Shown piece by piece: positions 42,706 to 51,676 of a stretch of 64,000 nt of DNA. The DNA is from Halorussus halophilus. Its GTDB lineage: Archaea; Halobacteriota; Halobacteria; Halobacteriales; Haladaptataceae. Position 1 is the stretch's first letter. Every line of letters starts with the position of its first letter. The notes beneath the pieces were generated by a model. The model did no database searches. It was not told the origin of the DNA and worked only from the letters and a program-made list of their open reading frames with translations. A program made the translations under genes and the position numbers. The DNA is taken from contig NZ_CP044523.1 in assembly GCF_008831545.1 (NCBI RefSeq), positions 1,550,001 through 1,614,000 on the forward strand, written 5' to 3'.

Positions 42706-43719
42706 TCACAACTCTAATCCGCGAATCGCCACCGCATCGCCTTCGCGTACCTCGCCAATCACGCGCCCGTCCGTCTCAGAAACTAACTCCTCGGCGTCCC
42801 CCGCCGGAAGCGCAACGACGAACCCGGTGCCCATGTTGAACGTCCGGTGCATCTCCTCGTCGCTGACGTTCCCTTGCTCTTGCACGAACTCGAAGACGGG
42901 TTGCGGGTCGAACGCGTCGGTAATCTCGTACCGGAACGCGCCCATCCGCGAGAGGTTGGTCCACCCGCCGCCTGTGACGTGGGCCGCGGCGTGAACGTCC
43001 TGTTTCCGCAAGTGTTCGAGCAGATACGTGTAGAGCCGCGTCGGTTCGAGTAGTACCTCTCCCACCGATTTTGTAGCATCCAGCGGAAACACGTCTTCGT
43101 ACTCGTGATTTCTCGTCGCGGCCTCCCTCGCAAGCGTCAGTCCGTTCGAGTGAATCCCCGAGGAGGGGAATCCGACCAGCGCGTCACCCTCCTCTGCCTC
43201 GCCGGGGAAGATGGCGTCCTTCGGTGCCAGTCCCGCGCACGCCCCCGCGAGGTCCAAGCCTTTGATGACGTCCGGCATTACGGCCGTCTCGCCACCGACG
43301 AGAGCAACGCCAGCTTCCTCGGCACCCGCGGCGAGTCCGTCGCCGACTTGCTCCGAAAATTCCTCGCTGGGTTCGTCCACCGCGAGGTAGTCCACGAACG
43401 CGACCGGTTCGACGCCCGACGCGACGAGGTCGTTTGCGTTCATCGCCATGCAGTCGATGCCCACCGTCGAGTAGTCGCCCAGCGCCTCCGCGACGAGCAG
43501 TTTCGTGCCGACGCCGTCTGTTGCGAGCGCCAAGTAGCGGTCGCCGATGTCGATGAGACCTGCGTACTCGCTCTCGTCGATGTCACCGACTGCGCCGACC
43601 AGTGCCGCCGTAGCCGCTTCGCTGGCATCGATGTCTACGCCCGCCTCTGCGTAGGTTAGTTCCTCCTCGTTCCCTCCGTCCTCCGCGCGATTCTCGTCGT
43701 TCGCGCCGTCCTCGCTCAT
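42706..43719 (-). CDS. purM: Phosphoribosylformylglycinamidine cyclo-ligase
   Basis: 337-residue PurM, which closes the imidazole ring of AIR in purine synthesis using ATP. LTYAEAGVDIDASEAATAAL is the N-terminus, LALATDGVGTKLLVAEALGDYSTVGIDCMAMNANDLV the conserved ATP/metal region, and ALVGGETAVMPDVIK, GFPSSGIHSNGLTLAR and HVTGGGWTNLSRM are diagnostic. An acidic N-terminal tail (EDGANDENRAEDGGNEEE) is halophile-type. The ATG (complement 43717-43719) was chosen because the frame further upstream is antisense of the M50 protease gene. A TATA-like CTATTTTACC precedes it. Confidence 0.95.
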   Translation of the reverse strand: MSEDGANDENRAEDGGNEEELTYAEAGVDIDASEAATAALVGAVGDIDESEYAGLIDIGDRYLALATDGVGTKLLVAEALGDYSTVGIDCMAMNANDLVASGVEPVAFVDYLAVDEPSEEFSEQVGDGLAAGAEEAGVALVGGETAVMPDVIKGLDLAGACAGLAPKDAIFPGEAEEGDALVGFPSSGIHSNGLTLAREAATRNHEYEDVFPLDATKSVGEVLLEPTRLYTYLLEHLRKQDVHAAAHVTGGGWTNLSRMGAFRYEITDAFDPQPVFEFVQEQGNVSDEEMHRTFNMGTGFVVALPAGDAEELVSETDGRVIGEVREGDAVAIRGLEL

Positions 43720-43763
43720 GTGCGAGTAGGTGCGTCCGGCGGGTAAAATAGCTCCGCTCTGGG

Positions 43764-44378
43764 TTAGAAGCCCAGACCGAGGAACAACAGCGCCCACGCC
43801 GCGAGGCCGAAGCAGGGAATCGCGGCCCCGAGGAAGACGGTGAAACTCCAGTCCTTGACGGTGTTGCCGTCGAGCGGGCCGAACGGCAGCATGTTGAACC
43901 CTGCGAGCAGGAAGTTGATGCTGACGCCCGTCTGGGCGAGCGTGGCGAGCAACGAGTCGCCCGAAAACACGAGCAAGGCGGGAACGAACAGGGCGCCGAG
44001 CACGACGTTCGTCACCGGTCCGGCCAACGCGATGATGCCGTTCTCGCGCGCAGTCGAACGCCCGCGGTGGTACACCGCGCCCGGCGCGGCGAACAGGAAG
44101 CCAGCGAGTGCGCCGATGATGGCGAACAGGAGCATGCCGTAGTCGGCGCGGAACTCGGCGACCTGTCCGAATTGGATTGCCGTGACCTTGTGGGCCAACT
44201 CGTGCAGGAGGAAGCCGAGTCCCGCAGTCGCCATCGTAATCGGTAGGATGGCAGTGAGCAGTGCAGGCTGGTAGAACAACTGTTGGCCGCCACCGAACAC
44301 CAGCGCGAACGCCACGCCGAGTGCCAACCATGCGAGCGCGAGGTCAAGTAGTTCACGACCGCTGAATCTGATTTTCAT
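43764..44378 (-). CDS. Site-2-type membrane zinc metalloprotease (M50)
   Basis: 204-residue polytopic membrane protein. LLHELAHKVTA contains the HExxH zinc motif inside a membrane helix, and FNMLPFGPLDGNTVK is the NxxPxxxxDG third-ligand motif of the S2P family. About five to six membrane segments. It may cut membrane-bound regulators or signal-peptide remnants; the substrate is unknown. Its start overlaps the TraB stop by 4 bp, so the two membrane proteins are translated together. Confidence 0.88.
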   Translation of the reverse strand: MKIRFSGRELLDLALAWLALGVAFALVFGGGQQLFYQPALLTAILPITMATAGLGFLLHELAHKVTAIQFGQVAEFRADYGMLLFAIIGALAGFLFAAPGAVYHRGRSTARENGIIALAGPVTNVVLGALFVPALLVFSGDSLLATLAQTGVSINFLLAGFNMLPFGPLDGNTVKDWSFTVFLGAAIPCFGLAAWALLFLGLGF

Positions 44379-45688
44379 AGGAGAACTGTGAATGTGTCGA
44401 TGATAAGGTCCGCACTGTTTTGCGCGCCTTCCATCATCAGTCGCGTAATCTCGTCCATGCCGCCGATTTGCGGAGCTAGGATGGGCAGGATGACGAACGG
44501 GAACAGGAAGCTCGCTATCATGCTCCCGACGTTCGTCATGGCGACGATGGCGATGAGTCGGAACAGCGGCACGTCGAGCAGACGCCCGAAGAGGTCACGA
44601 ATCGGTAGCTCCTCGTTCTGGAGCAGTTCGTTCATCTTCCCGATGTCGCCGACGTTGACGGAGGTGTATTTGAGTTCGACGTAGCCTGCGAACCACCCCG
44701 GCGCGAGCAGCGGATTGACGCTGGTCAGCCACGCGATAGCGCCGCCGACGCCCGCGCTCGTCCAGCGCGCTCCGGCGAGTTTGGCGAGTCCGAACGCGAA
44801 GATGCCGTTGAACAGGAACCACGCAGCGAACACTTTGAACAAGAAGGCGTTCTCCACGCCAGCCATGAACAGCAGGACGAAGAAGGCGAAGAAGCCGACC
44901 ATGATAGCGTAGCCGAAGAACTTGAACACCGAGAAGCGACTCCCCGACTCGATGCCGACGAGGTCCTCCATCGGCGGGAGCGTCTGGGGATTCAGCAAGT
45001 ACTCCTCGATGCCAGCTTGGTGGCCTGCACCGACTACCGCGACGACGTTGTGGCCTGCTTCGCGGAGCGCGACGAGTTTGTGCGCGATGAAGGCGTCTCG
45101 TTCGTCGATGAGTGCTTCTGCGCCGCCGGGGGAGAACTGGCGGAACTCCTCCATCATCGCCGTCACCACGTCGCCGTCGGTCATCTGTTCGATAGTGGCT
45201 TGGTCTACCTCCTCGCCGCCGCCGAAGCCGAACATGGCGAGAAATAACTCCCAGACCATCCGTAACTTCTCGACGAAGGTGAGCCGTGCCCAGAACCGTT
45301 GAATCGTCGTCTGAATGTCGCGGTCTACGAGTGCGACGCCACAGCCGACGCGCTCGGCCACGTCCACGGCGGCCTTCATGTCTGCGCCGGGTTCGATGTC
45401 GAACTGGTCGCCCATCCGGGCCTGCACGTAGGATAGCATCCAGTAGGCGATAAATTGGAAGACGGTGTTGCCGTCCAACAGGTCTGAGGCTTCGAGGTCG
45501 TCGGCCACCTCGCCCTGCATCTGGCGATAGCGACCCTCGTCGAGTTCGACCGCGACCACGTCCGGTCGCTCGTCCTCGATGACCTCCTCGACCCGCTCGA
45601 CGCTCTCCGCAGAGACGTGGGCGGTTCCGACGACTTGGACGCTTCCCTCGCCCCCGTCGTCGGCGTCTAAATCGACTCCATCGGTCAT
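44375..45688 (-). CDS. TraB family membrane protein
   Basis: 437-residue protein of the archaeal/eukaryotic TraB family. VQVVGTAHVSAESVERVEEVI is the GTAHVS motif, DVVAVELDEGRYRQ and AGHNVVAVVGAGHQAGIEEYL hold the conserved Glu and His/Gly motifs of the Tiki/TraB-like fold. The last 200 residues form several membrane helices (FGYAIMVGFFAFFVLLFMAG and others). A metal-dependent protease-like activity has been proposed for relatives, not proven here. It is coupled to the downstream M50 protease, which suggests a joint membrane proteolysis role. Upstream, GAGATAATTATCATCTC (45731-45747) is an inverted repeat. Confidence 0.85.
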   Translation of the reverse strand: MTDGVDLDADDGGEGSVQVVGTAHVSAESVERVEEVIEDERPDVVAVELDEGRYRQMQGEVADDLEASDLLDGNTVFQFIAYWMLSYVQARMGDQFDIEPGADMKAAVDVAERVGCGVALVDRDIQTTIQRFWARLTFVEKLRMVWELFLAMFGFGGGEEVDQATIEQMTDGDVVTAMMEEFRQFSPGGAEALIDERDAFIAHKLVALREAGHNVVAVVGAGHQAGIEEYLLNPQTLPPMEDLVGIESGSRFSVFKFFGYAIMVGFFAFFVLLFMAGVENAFLFKVFAAWFLFNGIFAFGLAKLAGARWTSAGVGGAIAWLTSVNPLLAPGWFAGYVELKYTSVNVGDIGKMNELLQNEELPIRDLFGRLLDVPLFRLIAIVAMTNVGSMIASFLFPFVILPILAPQIGGMDEITRLMMEGAQNSADLIIDTFTVLL

Positions 45689-45730
45689 TAGTCGCGTTAC
45701 ACACCCTCGCTTTTTACCGTTGTCGGTGAG

Positions 45731-45747
45731 GAGATAATTATCATCTC
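45731..45747. promoter_or_regulatory. Inverted repeat upstream of TraB gene, possible operator
   Basis: GAGAT and ATCTC flank AATTATC, with GATAATTATC as an inner perfect palindrome; it lies 43-59 bp before the traB ATG and includes A/T-rich sequence where a TATA box would be. The neighbouring stretch 45748-45853 has no gene. Confidence 0.3.
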
Positions 45748-45853
45748 TGTATTCGGTTGTTCTAAGGGATTGGGTAGTTCGTGGGGTGTATCATGAGTTC
45801 GGTGTCGGTGTACTTCGTGTGGGGTCTGGAAGGAATAAGACAGTTGCAGAGCA

Positions 45854-46060
45854 GTTAGCTACTCCCGTGCCGAGGAGGCCGCACCGCGACCGCAACTGCG
45901 AACGCCACGTCCCTCCCTAACCGATTCGCTCCACTCCTTCCAGTCGTTCCGCTCGTCCACCGAAAGACCAAGCTCTTTCGAGCCTTGGCTCACGTTCGTT
46001 CGCCAAAACCTCGCACGAATGGTCGCGGCCTCGTGCCCCGCCGCACGTGCCAGCTAGCTG
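45854..46060 (-). repeat. Structured intergenic element, copy C1 (minus orientation)
   Basis: On the minus strand this copy ends in GGGAGTAGCTAAC (complement 45854 onward) and has all the internal marks. TTGGC-GA-AC-GAAC-GT-GA-GCCAA (46006-45985) is the tandem-GA hairpin. GAAAGA/TCTTTC (45979-45962 on this strand) is followed by GGTGGA, then GAATCGGTTAGGGAGGG. The helix sequences differ completely from the other copies while pairing is kept. A TAGCTAG-type terminus (AGCTAGCTGG) closes it near 46060. Together with C2 it forms an inverted pair in the traB/thioesterase gap. Confidence 0.7.
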
Positions 46061-46082
46061 GTGAAGATTCGACAGAAGGTCC

Positions 46083-46288
46083 TAGCTATTCCGGCGCGCG
46101 CCGTCGGCCTCTCGTGGGCCGACGAGTCGCGCGAGGTCTTTCTGAACGAAGTGAAGAAAGACTCGGCAGATGCGGTCTGTCTGCCGGTGGATGAGTGCTG
46201 AAGGCTGAAAGCCGAAGCGCGAATCGGTTGGGGAGGGTGTGGTCTGCGGAGGCGGTGTGGTCTCTTCTCGGTACTGGGAGTAGCTAGC
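46083..46288 (+). repeat. Structured intergenic element, copy C2 (plus orientation)
   Basis: A compact copy (about 206 bp) with both termini: CTAGCTATTCCGGC at the left and GGGAGTAGCTAGC at the right. GTCGGCC/GGCCGAC forms the first hairpin. GTCTTTCT-GA-AC-GAA-GT-GA-AGAAAGAC (46136-46162) has the longest stem of its type, and GGCAGA/TCTGCC (46165-46185) is followed by GGTGGATGA. The shared GAATCGGTTGGGGAGGGTGTGG block comes next. It ends 112 bp before the thioesterase ATG. Confidence 0.75.
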
Positions 46289-46400
46289 TCGAAACCGATT
46301 TCACTGCTCTCAGCGGTCGGTTGTGCACTCGATTTAACTCCAACGTTGACGTCCAGCCTCTATCCAAAATTAGAAACACCATCCACGAGAATTTCCAGAT

Positions 46401-46886
46401 ATGACCGACGTAGAAGCCGCGACCCTGATGGATTCGTACACCGAGATGACCGAACTTCTCCTCCCGAACGACACCAACAACCTCGGGCGGGCACTCGGTG
46501 GCGCGGTTCTCCACTGGATGGACATCTGCGGGGCTATCGCGGCGATGCGGTTCTCGAACCACCAGTGTGTCACTGCTTCGATGGACCACGTAGACTTCAT
46601 CAGCCCAATCGACCTCGGCGAAGTCGCCGTGGTCGAAGCGTACGTCTTCGCCACCGGCCGGACCAGCATCGACGTGAAGGTAGACGTGCGCGCGGAAGAC
46701 CCACGGAGCGGCGAGGAACGCCAGACGACGACTTCCTTCTTCACGTTCGTCGCGCTGGACGAGGACGGCACGCCGACCCCGGTGCCGGAGTTGGAGTGTC
46801 CGACCGAGAATCAGGAAGCGCTCCGCGACGGTGCCCGAAAACAGCGACTCGAACAACTCTCGGACGTGGCCGAGCGAATCGACTAA
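46401..46886 (+). CDS. Acyl-CoA thioesterase, hotdog fold
   Basis: 161-residue thioesterase of the cytosolic acyl-CoA hydrolase type. MTELLLPNDTNNLGRALGGAVLHWMDICGAIAAMRFSN is the family's hotdog helix with the catalytic Asp/Asn region. VTASMDHVDFISPIDLGEVA and TSFFTFVALDEDGTPTPVPEL complete the beta sheet. It hydrolyses acyl-CoA to free acid and CoA in the cytoplasm; chain length cannot be predicted. Its 3' end overlaps the convergent DUF4397 gene by 4 bp. Confidence 0.9.
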   Translation: MTDVEAATLMDSYTEMTELLLPNDTNNLGRALGGAVLHWMDICGAIAAMRFSNHQCVTASMDHVDFISPIDLGEVAVVEAYVFATGRTSIDVKVDVRAEDPRSGEERQTTTSFFTFVALDEDGTPTPVPELECPTENQEALRDGARKQRLEQLSDVAERID

Positions 46887-47899
46887 CTTCCTGCTCGGGT
46901 TTCCGCTCCGGCAGTCGTCTGGGTTTGGCCGGTCGTCTCAGTTTCGCCGGTCGTCTCAGTTTCGCCGGTCGTCTCGCTCTCCGTCGCTGTGCCGTTCTCA
47001 GTCGTCTCGCGCTCCACCGTCGTACCGTTCTCAGTCGTCTCGTTCCCGTCAACTTCCGACTCTTTCGCAACGTCCTCGGGCGGAATATCGACGACGGAAC
47101 TCAGATTCAGCAGTTCGTCCGACGGACTGTCACCGACCGTGTCGTAGCCAGTCAGGAACGTCGAGTAGCCGCCAGTTCCGTCAAAACTGACCGCGAACTG
47201 CGCCAACACTGGTCCTTCGTTCTCCTCGGTAGCACGCCTGATTTCGAACTCGTAGTCGCCCGCAGGAAGGACACGGTAAGGCGTTCCCGTCCCGAACGTC
47301 GCGCCGTCGAACAGCACTCTACCAGTCTCGTTTATTGTCACGTCCACGGGGCCGATGTCTGGCGAAGCGTGGACGAACCGAACCGCTACCGAGTCGGCGT
47401 CGGGTGTCGCGGCGTCGTCACGGAGGACGAGCGGTCGAAGCGCTGTCGTCCCGTTGTCCGAGAACTCGCCGACCACCGCGACGGTGTAGTTTCGCTCGGC
47501 TTCGAACGAGACTGTATCGTTGCCTAAACTCACGTTGTTCGCCGCCCGGAGAACTGTAATCGTGTGGGAGCCGGGTTCGACTGGCAGGTACTCGCTCACG
47601 TTCTCGAACGCGATGTTTCGGGCGATTGCTCGGCCGTCTACGAGGACGTTCACTTCGGGGGCGTCTGGCGAGACGTGCGCGATGCGAACGTTCGCGTCGC
47701 CACCCTGCGAAACGTCGGTAGTCGTCGTCTCCCCGAAACGCATCGTCGTCGTCTCTTCCTGGCCCGTGGTCGTTTCCGCCGTCGTCTCCTGCGAAAGCGA
47801 CGGAATAGCTGCAGACCCGCCGCCGACGACGAATGCGGCGACGACGAGAAACGCGAGTCCGACACCGGCGACTCGCGCGTTTCGGTCCTTGGCGGTCAT
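46883..47899 (-). CDS. Secreted DUF4397 protein 1
   Basis: 338-residue exported protein. N-terminal hydrophobic signal (VAGVGLAFLVVAAFVVGGGS), then a Thr/Glu-rich spacer (ETTAETTTGQEETTTMRF). Two DUF4397 beta-sandwich repeats each begin with a recognisable phrase: VRIAHVSPDAPEVNVLVDG and VRFVHASPDIGPVDVTIN. The C-terminus is a long low-complexity tail of TTENGT/ETTGET repeats, rich in N-glycosylation sequons, with no clear anchor. DUF4397 proteins are cell-surface proteins of unknown function. Start ATG complement 47897-47899. First of four paralogues on this strand. Confidence 0.87.
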   Translation of the reverse strand: MTAKDRNARVAGVGLAFLVVAAFVVGGGSAAIPSLSQETTAETTTGQEETTTMRFGETTTTDVSQGGDANVRIAHVSPDAPEVNVLVDGRAIARNIAFENVSEYLPVEPGSHTITVLRAANNVSLGNDTVSFEAERNYTVAVVGEFSDNGTTALRPLVLRDDAATPDADSVAVRFVHASPDIGPVDVTINETGRVLFDGATFGTGTPYRVLPAGDYEFEIRRATEENEGPVLAQFAVSFDGTGGYSTFLTGYDTVGDSPSDELLNLSSVVDIPPEDVAKESEVDGNETTENGTTVERETTENGTATESETTGETETTGETETTGQTQTTAGAETRAGS

Positions 47900-48049
47900 G
47901 GACCGCCCTGCGACCGACGAGCCAATAAAGCGCGTAGTCGCTCCATCGTTGTAAGCCGACGTAGTCGGGCACGAACCACGGATTTCCCAGAGAATCGCCC
48001 GTGCGACGAGTCGCACGGGCAGTCGTCTATCAGACAGCCATCTCGCTCA

Positions 48050-49054
48050 TCAGACAGTCGTCTCGTTCAGTTCGGTCGTCTCGGTGGCAACGACGGCGGT
48101 CGTTTCGGTCCCCGGCATGGCCGTCTCGGTTTCCGGCATCGCCGTCTCAGTCTCCGCAACGGTCGTGGTCTCGTTGCCCACGGTCGTCACGTTCTCCGAT
48201 TCGGTCACGTCCAAGACGACGAACGGCCGGAAGGAGTTGTTCGTCGGCGCGTCCTCGGAGACGTATCCAGAGGCGAATCCTGAGTAGGCGCTCCGCTCTG
48301 CCAGACTGATGTTAAACGTCCCGACGACGGTGCCGTTGTCGTCCTCGGTCGCGTTCCGCACGTCGATTCTGTAGTCGCCAGCGGGAACGGTCACGTACTC
48401 GGTGTCGTCGCCGAACGCCACGTCGTCGAACAGCACGGCACCGGTCGAGTTGACGGTCACGTCCACGGCCGGAGCGTCGGGCGCGACGTGGACGAGTCGG
48501 ACCGATGCTTCACCGGCACCCGGTGCCTCGGACGCGTCTTCTAAGACGATAGGCTCGAACGGTTGGGTCGCGTTCTCGGACACCTCGCCTGCGGCGGCGA
48601 CGGTGTATCGGGTATCCGCCGAGAGCGAGACGTTCCCTTCGAAGACGACCGAGCCGTTCTCGGCCGTGAGGATGGTGACCGAATGCTCGCCTGCGGCAGT
48701 GGCGACGTAACTGCTCACCTCGCCGTAGCTGACGTTCTGGTACAGCGTCTGATTATCGACTCGAACTTCCACTGCTGGCGCGTCGGGCGACATGTGCGCG
48801 ACGCGGATTTGTGCGTCGCCCTCCGCTCCTACGGCCGTCGTCTCTTCTCCTTCGACGGTCGTTTCTTCGCCTTCGACTGTGGTTTCCTCACCTTCGACTG
48901 TGGTCTCTTCGCCGACCGTCGTCTCTCCGTCTTCTGTCGTGTCTTGGGCCGTCGCCAACGTCGCAACCGACCCGCCGAAGCCAGCGAAACTGGCGACGAC
49001 GAGGAGTGCGACGGCGAGCACCCCGATTTTTGCACGTGTATCTATTTTCACCAT
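48050..49054 (-). CDS. Secreted DUF4397 protein 2
   Basis: 334-residue paralogue of the previous gene. Signal IGVLAVALLVVASFAGFGGS, an N-terminal spacer built of 8-residue EGEETTVE repeats (about residues 45-75, visible as 24-bp tandem repeats in DNA near 48837-48925), and two DUF4397 units (IRVAHMSPDAPAVEVRVDN and VRLVHVAPDAPAVDVTVNS). The tail has NVTTVGNETTTVAETETAMP. Its own promoter is suggested by minus-strand CTTTTTAGAG about 30 nt before the ATG (near 49083-49092). The 49055-49302 spacer holds no gene. Confidence 0.87.
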   Translation of the reverse strand: MVKIDTRAKIGVLAVALLVVASFAGFGGSVATLATAQDTTEDGETTVGEETTVEGEETTVEGEETTVEGEETTAVGAEGDAQIRVAHMSPDAPAVEVRVDNQTLYQNVSYGEVSSYVATAAGEHSVTILTAENGSVVFEGNVSLSADTRYTVAAAGEVSENATQPFEPIVLEDASEAPGAGEASVRLVHVAPDAPAVDVTVNSTGAVLFDDVAFGDDTEYVTVPAGDYRIDVRNATEDDNGTVVGTFNISLAERSAYSGFASGYVSEDAPTNNSFRPFVVLDVTESENVTTVGNETTTVAETETAMPETETAMPGTETTAVVATETTELNETTV

Positions 49055-49302
49055 GCGGACCGTCTCTGCGACCGACCACTCTAAAAAGGCGCGCGACCGT
49101 CCACGAACGTAATCGGCCGCAGTACCTCACAAACCTGTTCTTTCAGGGGTTAGGCCGGGTCTCACGGAATCGAAACGCCCGTTACGCCACCGAACGAGGC
49201 GGTCTCGTCGTCGGTTTCAGAGCGAGTACCACGTTCGTCGCTCGCCACCGGTCGCTCGGTTCCAGCGAGCGCGAAAAAGTGCGTGGACTCCCAACGGCGA
49301 CT

Positions 49303-50469
49303 CTAGCTCGAATTCACCGTCTCCGTGTCGTTGAAGAACCCGTCTTCGGTCGTGTCGTTGAATCGGCCGTCCGTCGTCCCGTCGAAGAAGCCGTCATCCG
49401 TGGTCGCCGTGTCGGTGAATCGGCCATCCGTCGTGTCGTTGAAGAAGCCATCCTCGGTCGTCGCGGTGAACCGGCCGTCCGTCGTTCCGTTGAAGAAGCC
49501 ATCCTCGGTCGTGCCGCCGAAGAACCCGCCGTTCGTCGTCCCGTTGTAGAACCCGTCGACAGTCGTGCCGAACCGTCCGTCTCCACCGGAGCGGACGCCA
49601 TCGACGTTGACGAACACGTCGAGTGAGTCTTCCGCGGTATTTGCGCCCTGCCCGCGTCCGGCGACGAACACCGTGTACACCGTGCCGCGTTCGAGCGACC
49701 GGTTGACGCTGGCGAAGACGATGCTCCTATCGCTCGCCTGCACTACGTCGATGGTGTAGAATCGAGCGGAGACGGACTGGTACTGTGAGGCCTGATTCGA
49801 CGCGACTCGCCGAGCGACGATGCGACGAGACTGGTTCCCTTGTCGCTGGCCGTCCCGTGGACGGGTGACGCGGAGCGACACCGCGGGCGCGTTCTGCGCG
49901 AGGTTGACGACTCGAACTGACGCTTCGCCCGGGCCGGGTCGCACGATGCGGTCACGGAACGTTTGCAGTCGTAGGCCGTCGTTGGTCCGGCGAGTCGCCG
50001 CGAGCGTGAACCGGCCGTCGCGCGCGAACGTTATCGTCCCCCGGAACCGCCGGTCGCTCCGGTCGTTAGCGGCCGTGACGGTGACTCGATGTTCACCCGC
50101 AGGAACCCGGAGGTAACCGGTCACGTTACCGTAGCCGAGGTCCCCGAACAGCACGTTCGACTGGTTCAATCGCCGACCGTCCACGTACACGTCTACTGCC
50201 GAGGCGTTCTGAGCCATGTGCGCGAATCTGACGAGCGCCGTCCCGCGCTGTCGGCGTTGCTGTCGGTCGCTTCGATTTCGAGTTCGATTCTCCCGCACCG
50301 TATCGTTGAACGTCGTCTCTGTCGTGTCTACGAACGACGTCGTCCCTTGAGCATTTGCTCTGTTCGCCGGGTCACTCGGGGCGTTCGCTCCCACGAGTAG
50401 ACTCCCGACGACCACCAGCACGAAAATCATCGCCGTCGTCCGCTTCAGAAACTCGTACTTCTCCCCCAT
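49303..50469 (-). CDS. Secreted DUF4397 protein 3 with FFN(G/D)TTDGRF repeat tail
   Basis: 388-residue paralogue, the most divergent. Signal-anchor TTAMIFVLVVVGSLLVGANA; then an Arg/Asn-rich spacer (ENRTRNRSDRQQRRQRG), odd for a halophile. The two DUF4397 units are recognisable but altered (VRFAHMAQNASAVDVYVDG and VRVVNLAQNAPAVSLRVTR: MSPDAP has become MAQNAS). The C-terminal 85 residues are a tandem repeat around TTEDGFFNGTTDGRF, giving about eight copies of the NxT glycosylation sequon. ATG complement 50467-50469, preferred to a Met 26 codons upstream because it begins right before the signal. The 50470-50744 region contains no gene. Confidence 0.82.
   Translation of the reverse strand: MGEKYEFLKRTTAMIFVLVVVGSLLVGANAPSDPANRANAQGTTSFVDTTETTFNDTVRENRTRNRSDRQQRRQRGTALVRFAHMAQNASAVDVYVDGRRLNQSNVLFGDLGYGNVTGYLRVPAGEHRVTVTAANDRSDRRFRGTITFARDGRFTLAATRRTNDGLRLQTFRDRIVRPGPGEASVRVVNLAQNAPAVSLRVTRPRDGQRQGNQSRRIVARRVASNQASQYQSVSARFYTIDVVQASDRSIVFASVNRSLERGTVYTVFVAGRGQGANTAEDSLDVFVNVDGVRSGGDGRFGTTVDGFYNGTTNGGFFGGTTEDGFFNGTTDGRFTATTEDGFFNDTTDGRFTDTATTDDGFFDGTTDGRFNDTTEDGFFNDTETVNSS
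49320..49560 (-). repeat. Tandem repeat encoding TT(E/D)DGFFN(G/D)TTDGRF units
   Basis: Degenerate tandem repeat of about 33-45 bp in the 3' end of DUF4397 gene 3. Units share GTCGTTGAAGAAGCC-like sequence on the plus strand with base differences mainly at third codon positions, so the repeat is kept at protein level. Confidence 0.7.
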
Positions 50470-50744
50470 GTCGTCTGCACTGACAGACGATTCGGTATTA
50501 AACACAGACGACCGTCCGGACCGGTAATCCGCGTTCCGACGATTCAATCGGTCGTAGTCGGAACGCGGGCGACGGGCCGCCGTTCGTAAACGTTACCCCA
50601 CCACTCGACAACTATCGATTTTACCGATTAGGCGCGTTGTAACGCCGTCGAATCGTCGGTTACGAGTCCCGAGCACGCTCGAACGAGCCCCGAGTACGCT
50701 CGAAAAAGAACTGGCCACACAGCCTACGCGCGAACCACCGACTC

Positions 50745-51500
50745 CTACGCTCGGACCATCGACTCGTTCATCGCCTCGCTGTCCGAATCGACGGCGACGA
50801 CGAGGTCGAACGCCTCGTCAGTCGGCGCTTCGTCCGGGTTCAGGTAGCCTGCCGCGAACGCCGAGTACGCCGTGTCACCGTCGAGCGACACGTCGAACGT
50901 CGCGACGACTTCACCGTCGTCGTCTTCGGTCGCGGGCCGAACTTCAAGTGTGTAGTTGCCAGCGGGCACCTCGGCGTAGTCGGTCGCGTTGCCGAAGCTC
51001 ACGTTGTCGTAGAGGACCGCACCGCTCTCCTCGACGGTCACGTCAACGGCCGGAGCGTCCGGCGAGACGTGAATCAGCCGGACCGAGGCGTTCTCTTCGT
51101 CCGTCTCGAAGTCGTCTTCGAAGATGAGCGGTTCGAAGGTCTCTTCGGTGACCTCACCTGCCGCCGCGACGGTGTAGCGAGTGTCCGCTTCGAACGACAC
51201 CGTGTCCTCGAAGACGACCGTCTCGTCCTCCGTCGTCTGGATGGTCACCTCGTGTTCGCCAGCGGATAGCTGGAGGTAGTCACTGACTGCACCGAACTCG
51301 ACGCCTTCGAGGGCCGCTTCGCCGTCCACCAGCACGTCCACTGCTGGCGCGTCGGGCGACATGTGCGCGACCCGTACGTGTGCTGTGTCGCCGCTCCCGC
51401 TCCCACTGAACGCCGCTCCGAGTCCGCTGAATCCCACCAGCACGACTACTGCGAGTGCGATTGCGATACGCCCATTCGATTTTAGTTGTTTATTCCACAT
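50745..51500 (-). CDS. Secreted DUF4397 protein 4
   Basis: 251-residue paralogue, the simplest of the four: signal MWNKQLKSNGRIAIALAVVV then GFSGLGAAFSGSG, and two DUF4397 units (VRVAHMSPDAPAVDVLVDG and VRLIHVSPDAPAVDVTVEE), with almost no low-complexity tail. It is probably closest to the ancestral form of the array. Start ATG complement 51498-51500; the frame upstream is the GC-rich leader and divergent promoter region shared with the next gene. Confidence 0.88.
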   Translation of the reverse strand: MWNKQLKSNGRIAIALAVVVLVGFSGLGAAFSGSGSGDTAHVRVAHMSPDAPAVDVLVDGEAALEGVEFGAVSDYLQLSAGEHEVTIQTTEDETVVFEDTVSFEADTRYTVAAAGEVTEETFEPLIFEDDFETDEENASVRLIHVSPDAPAVDVTVEESGAVLYDNVSFGNATDYAEVPAGNYTLEVRPATEDDDGEVVATFDVSLDGDTAYSAFAAGYLNPDEAPTDEAFDLVVAVDSDSEAMNESMVRA

Positions 51501-51676
51501 AACGCACGCGACTCTGAGGACGTTCGGTACATAAATCGAGACGACCGTCCACGCCGAAAGCGAGGATTTGACGGTTCGCAAGAGGTCAATACGCACGGTC
51601 CGGCGACCGAGACACCGCCTCATTCGCTCGCGGGCGGAGCGAAGGCTTATCCGACATCTCGGCGTACTCCTCGAAC

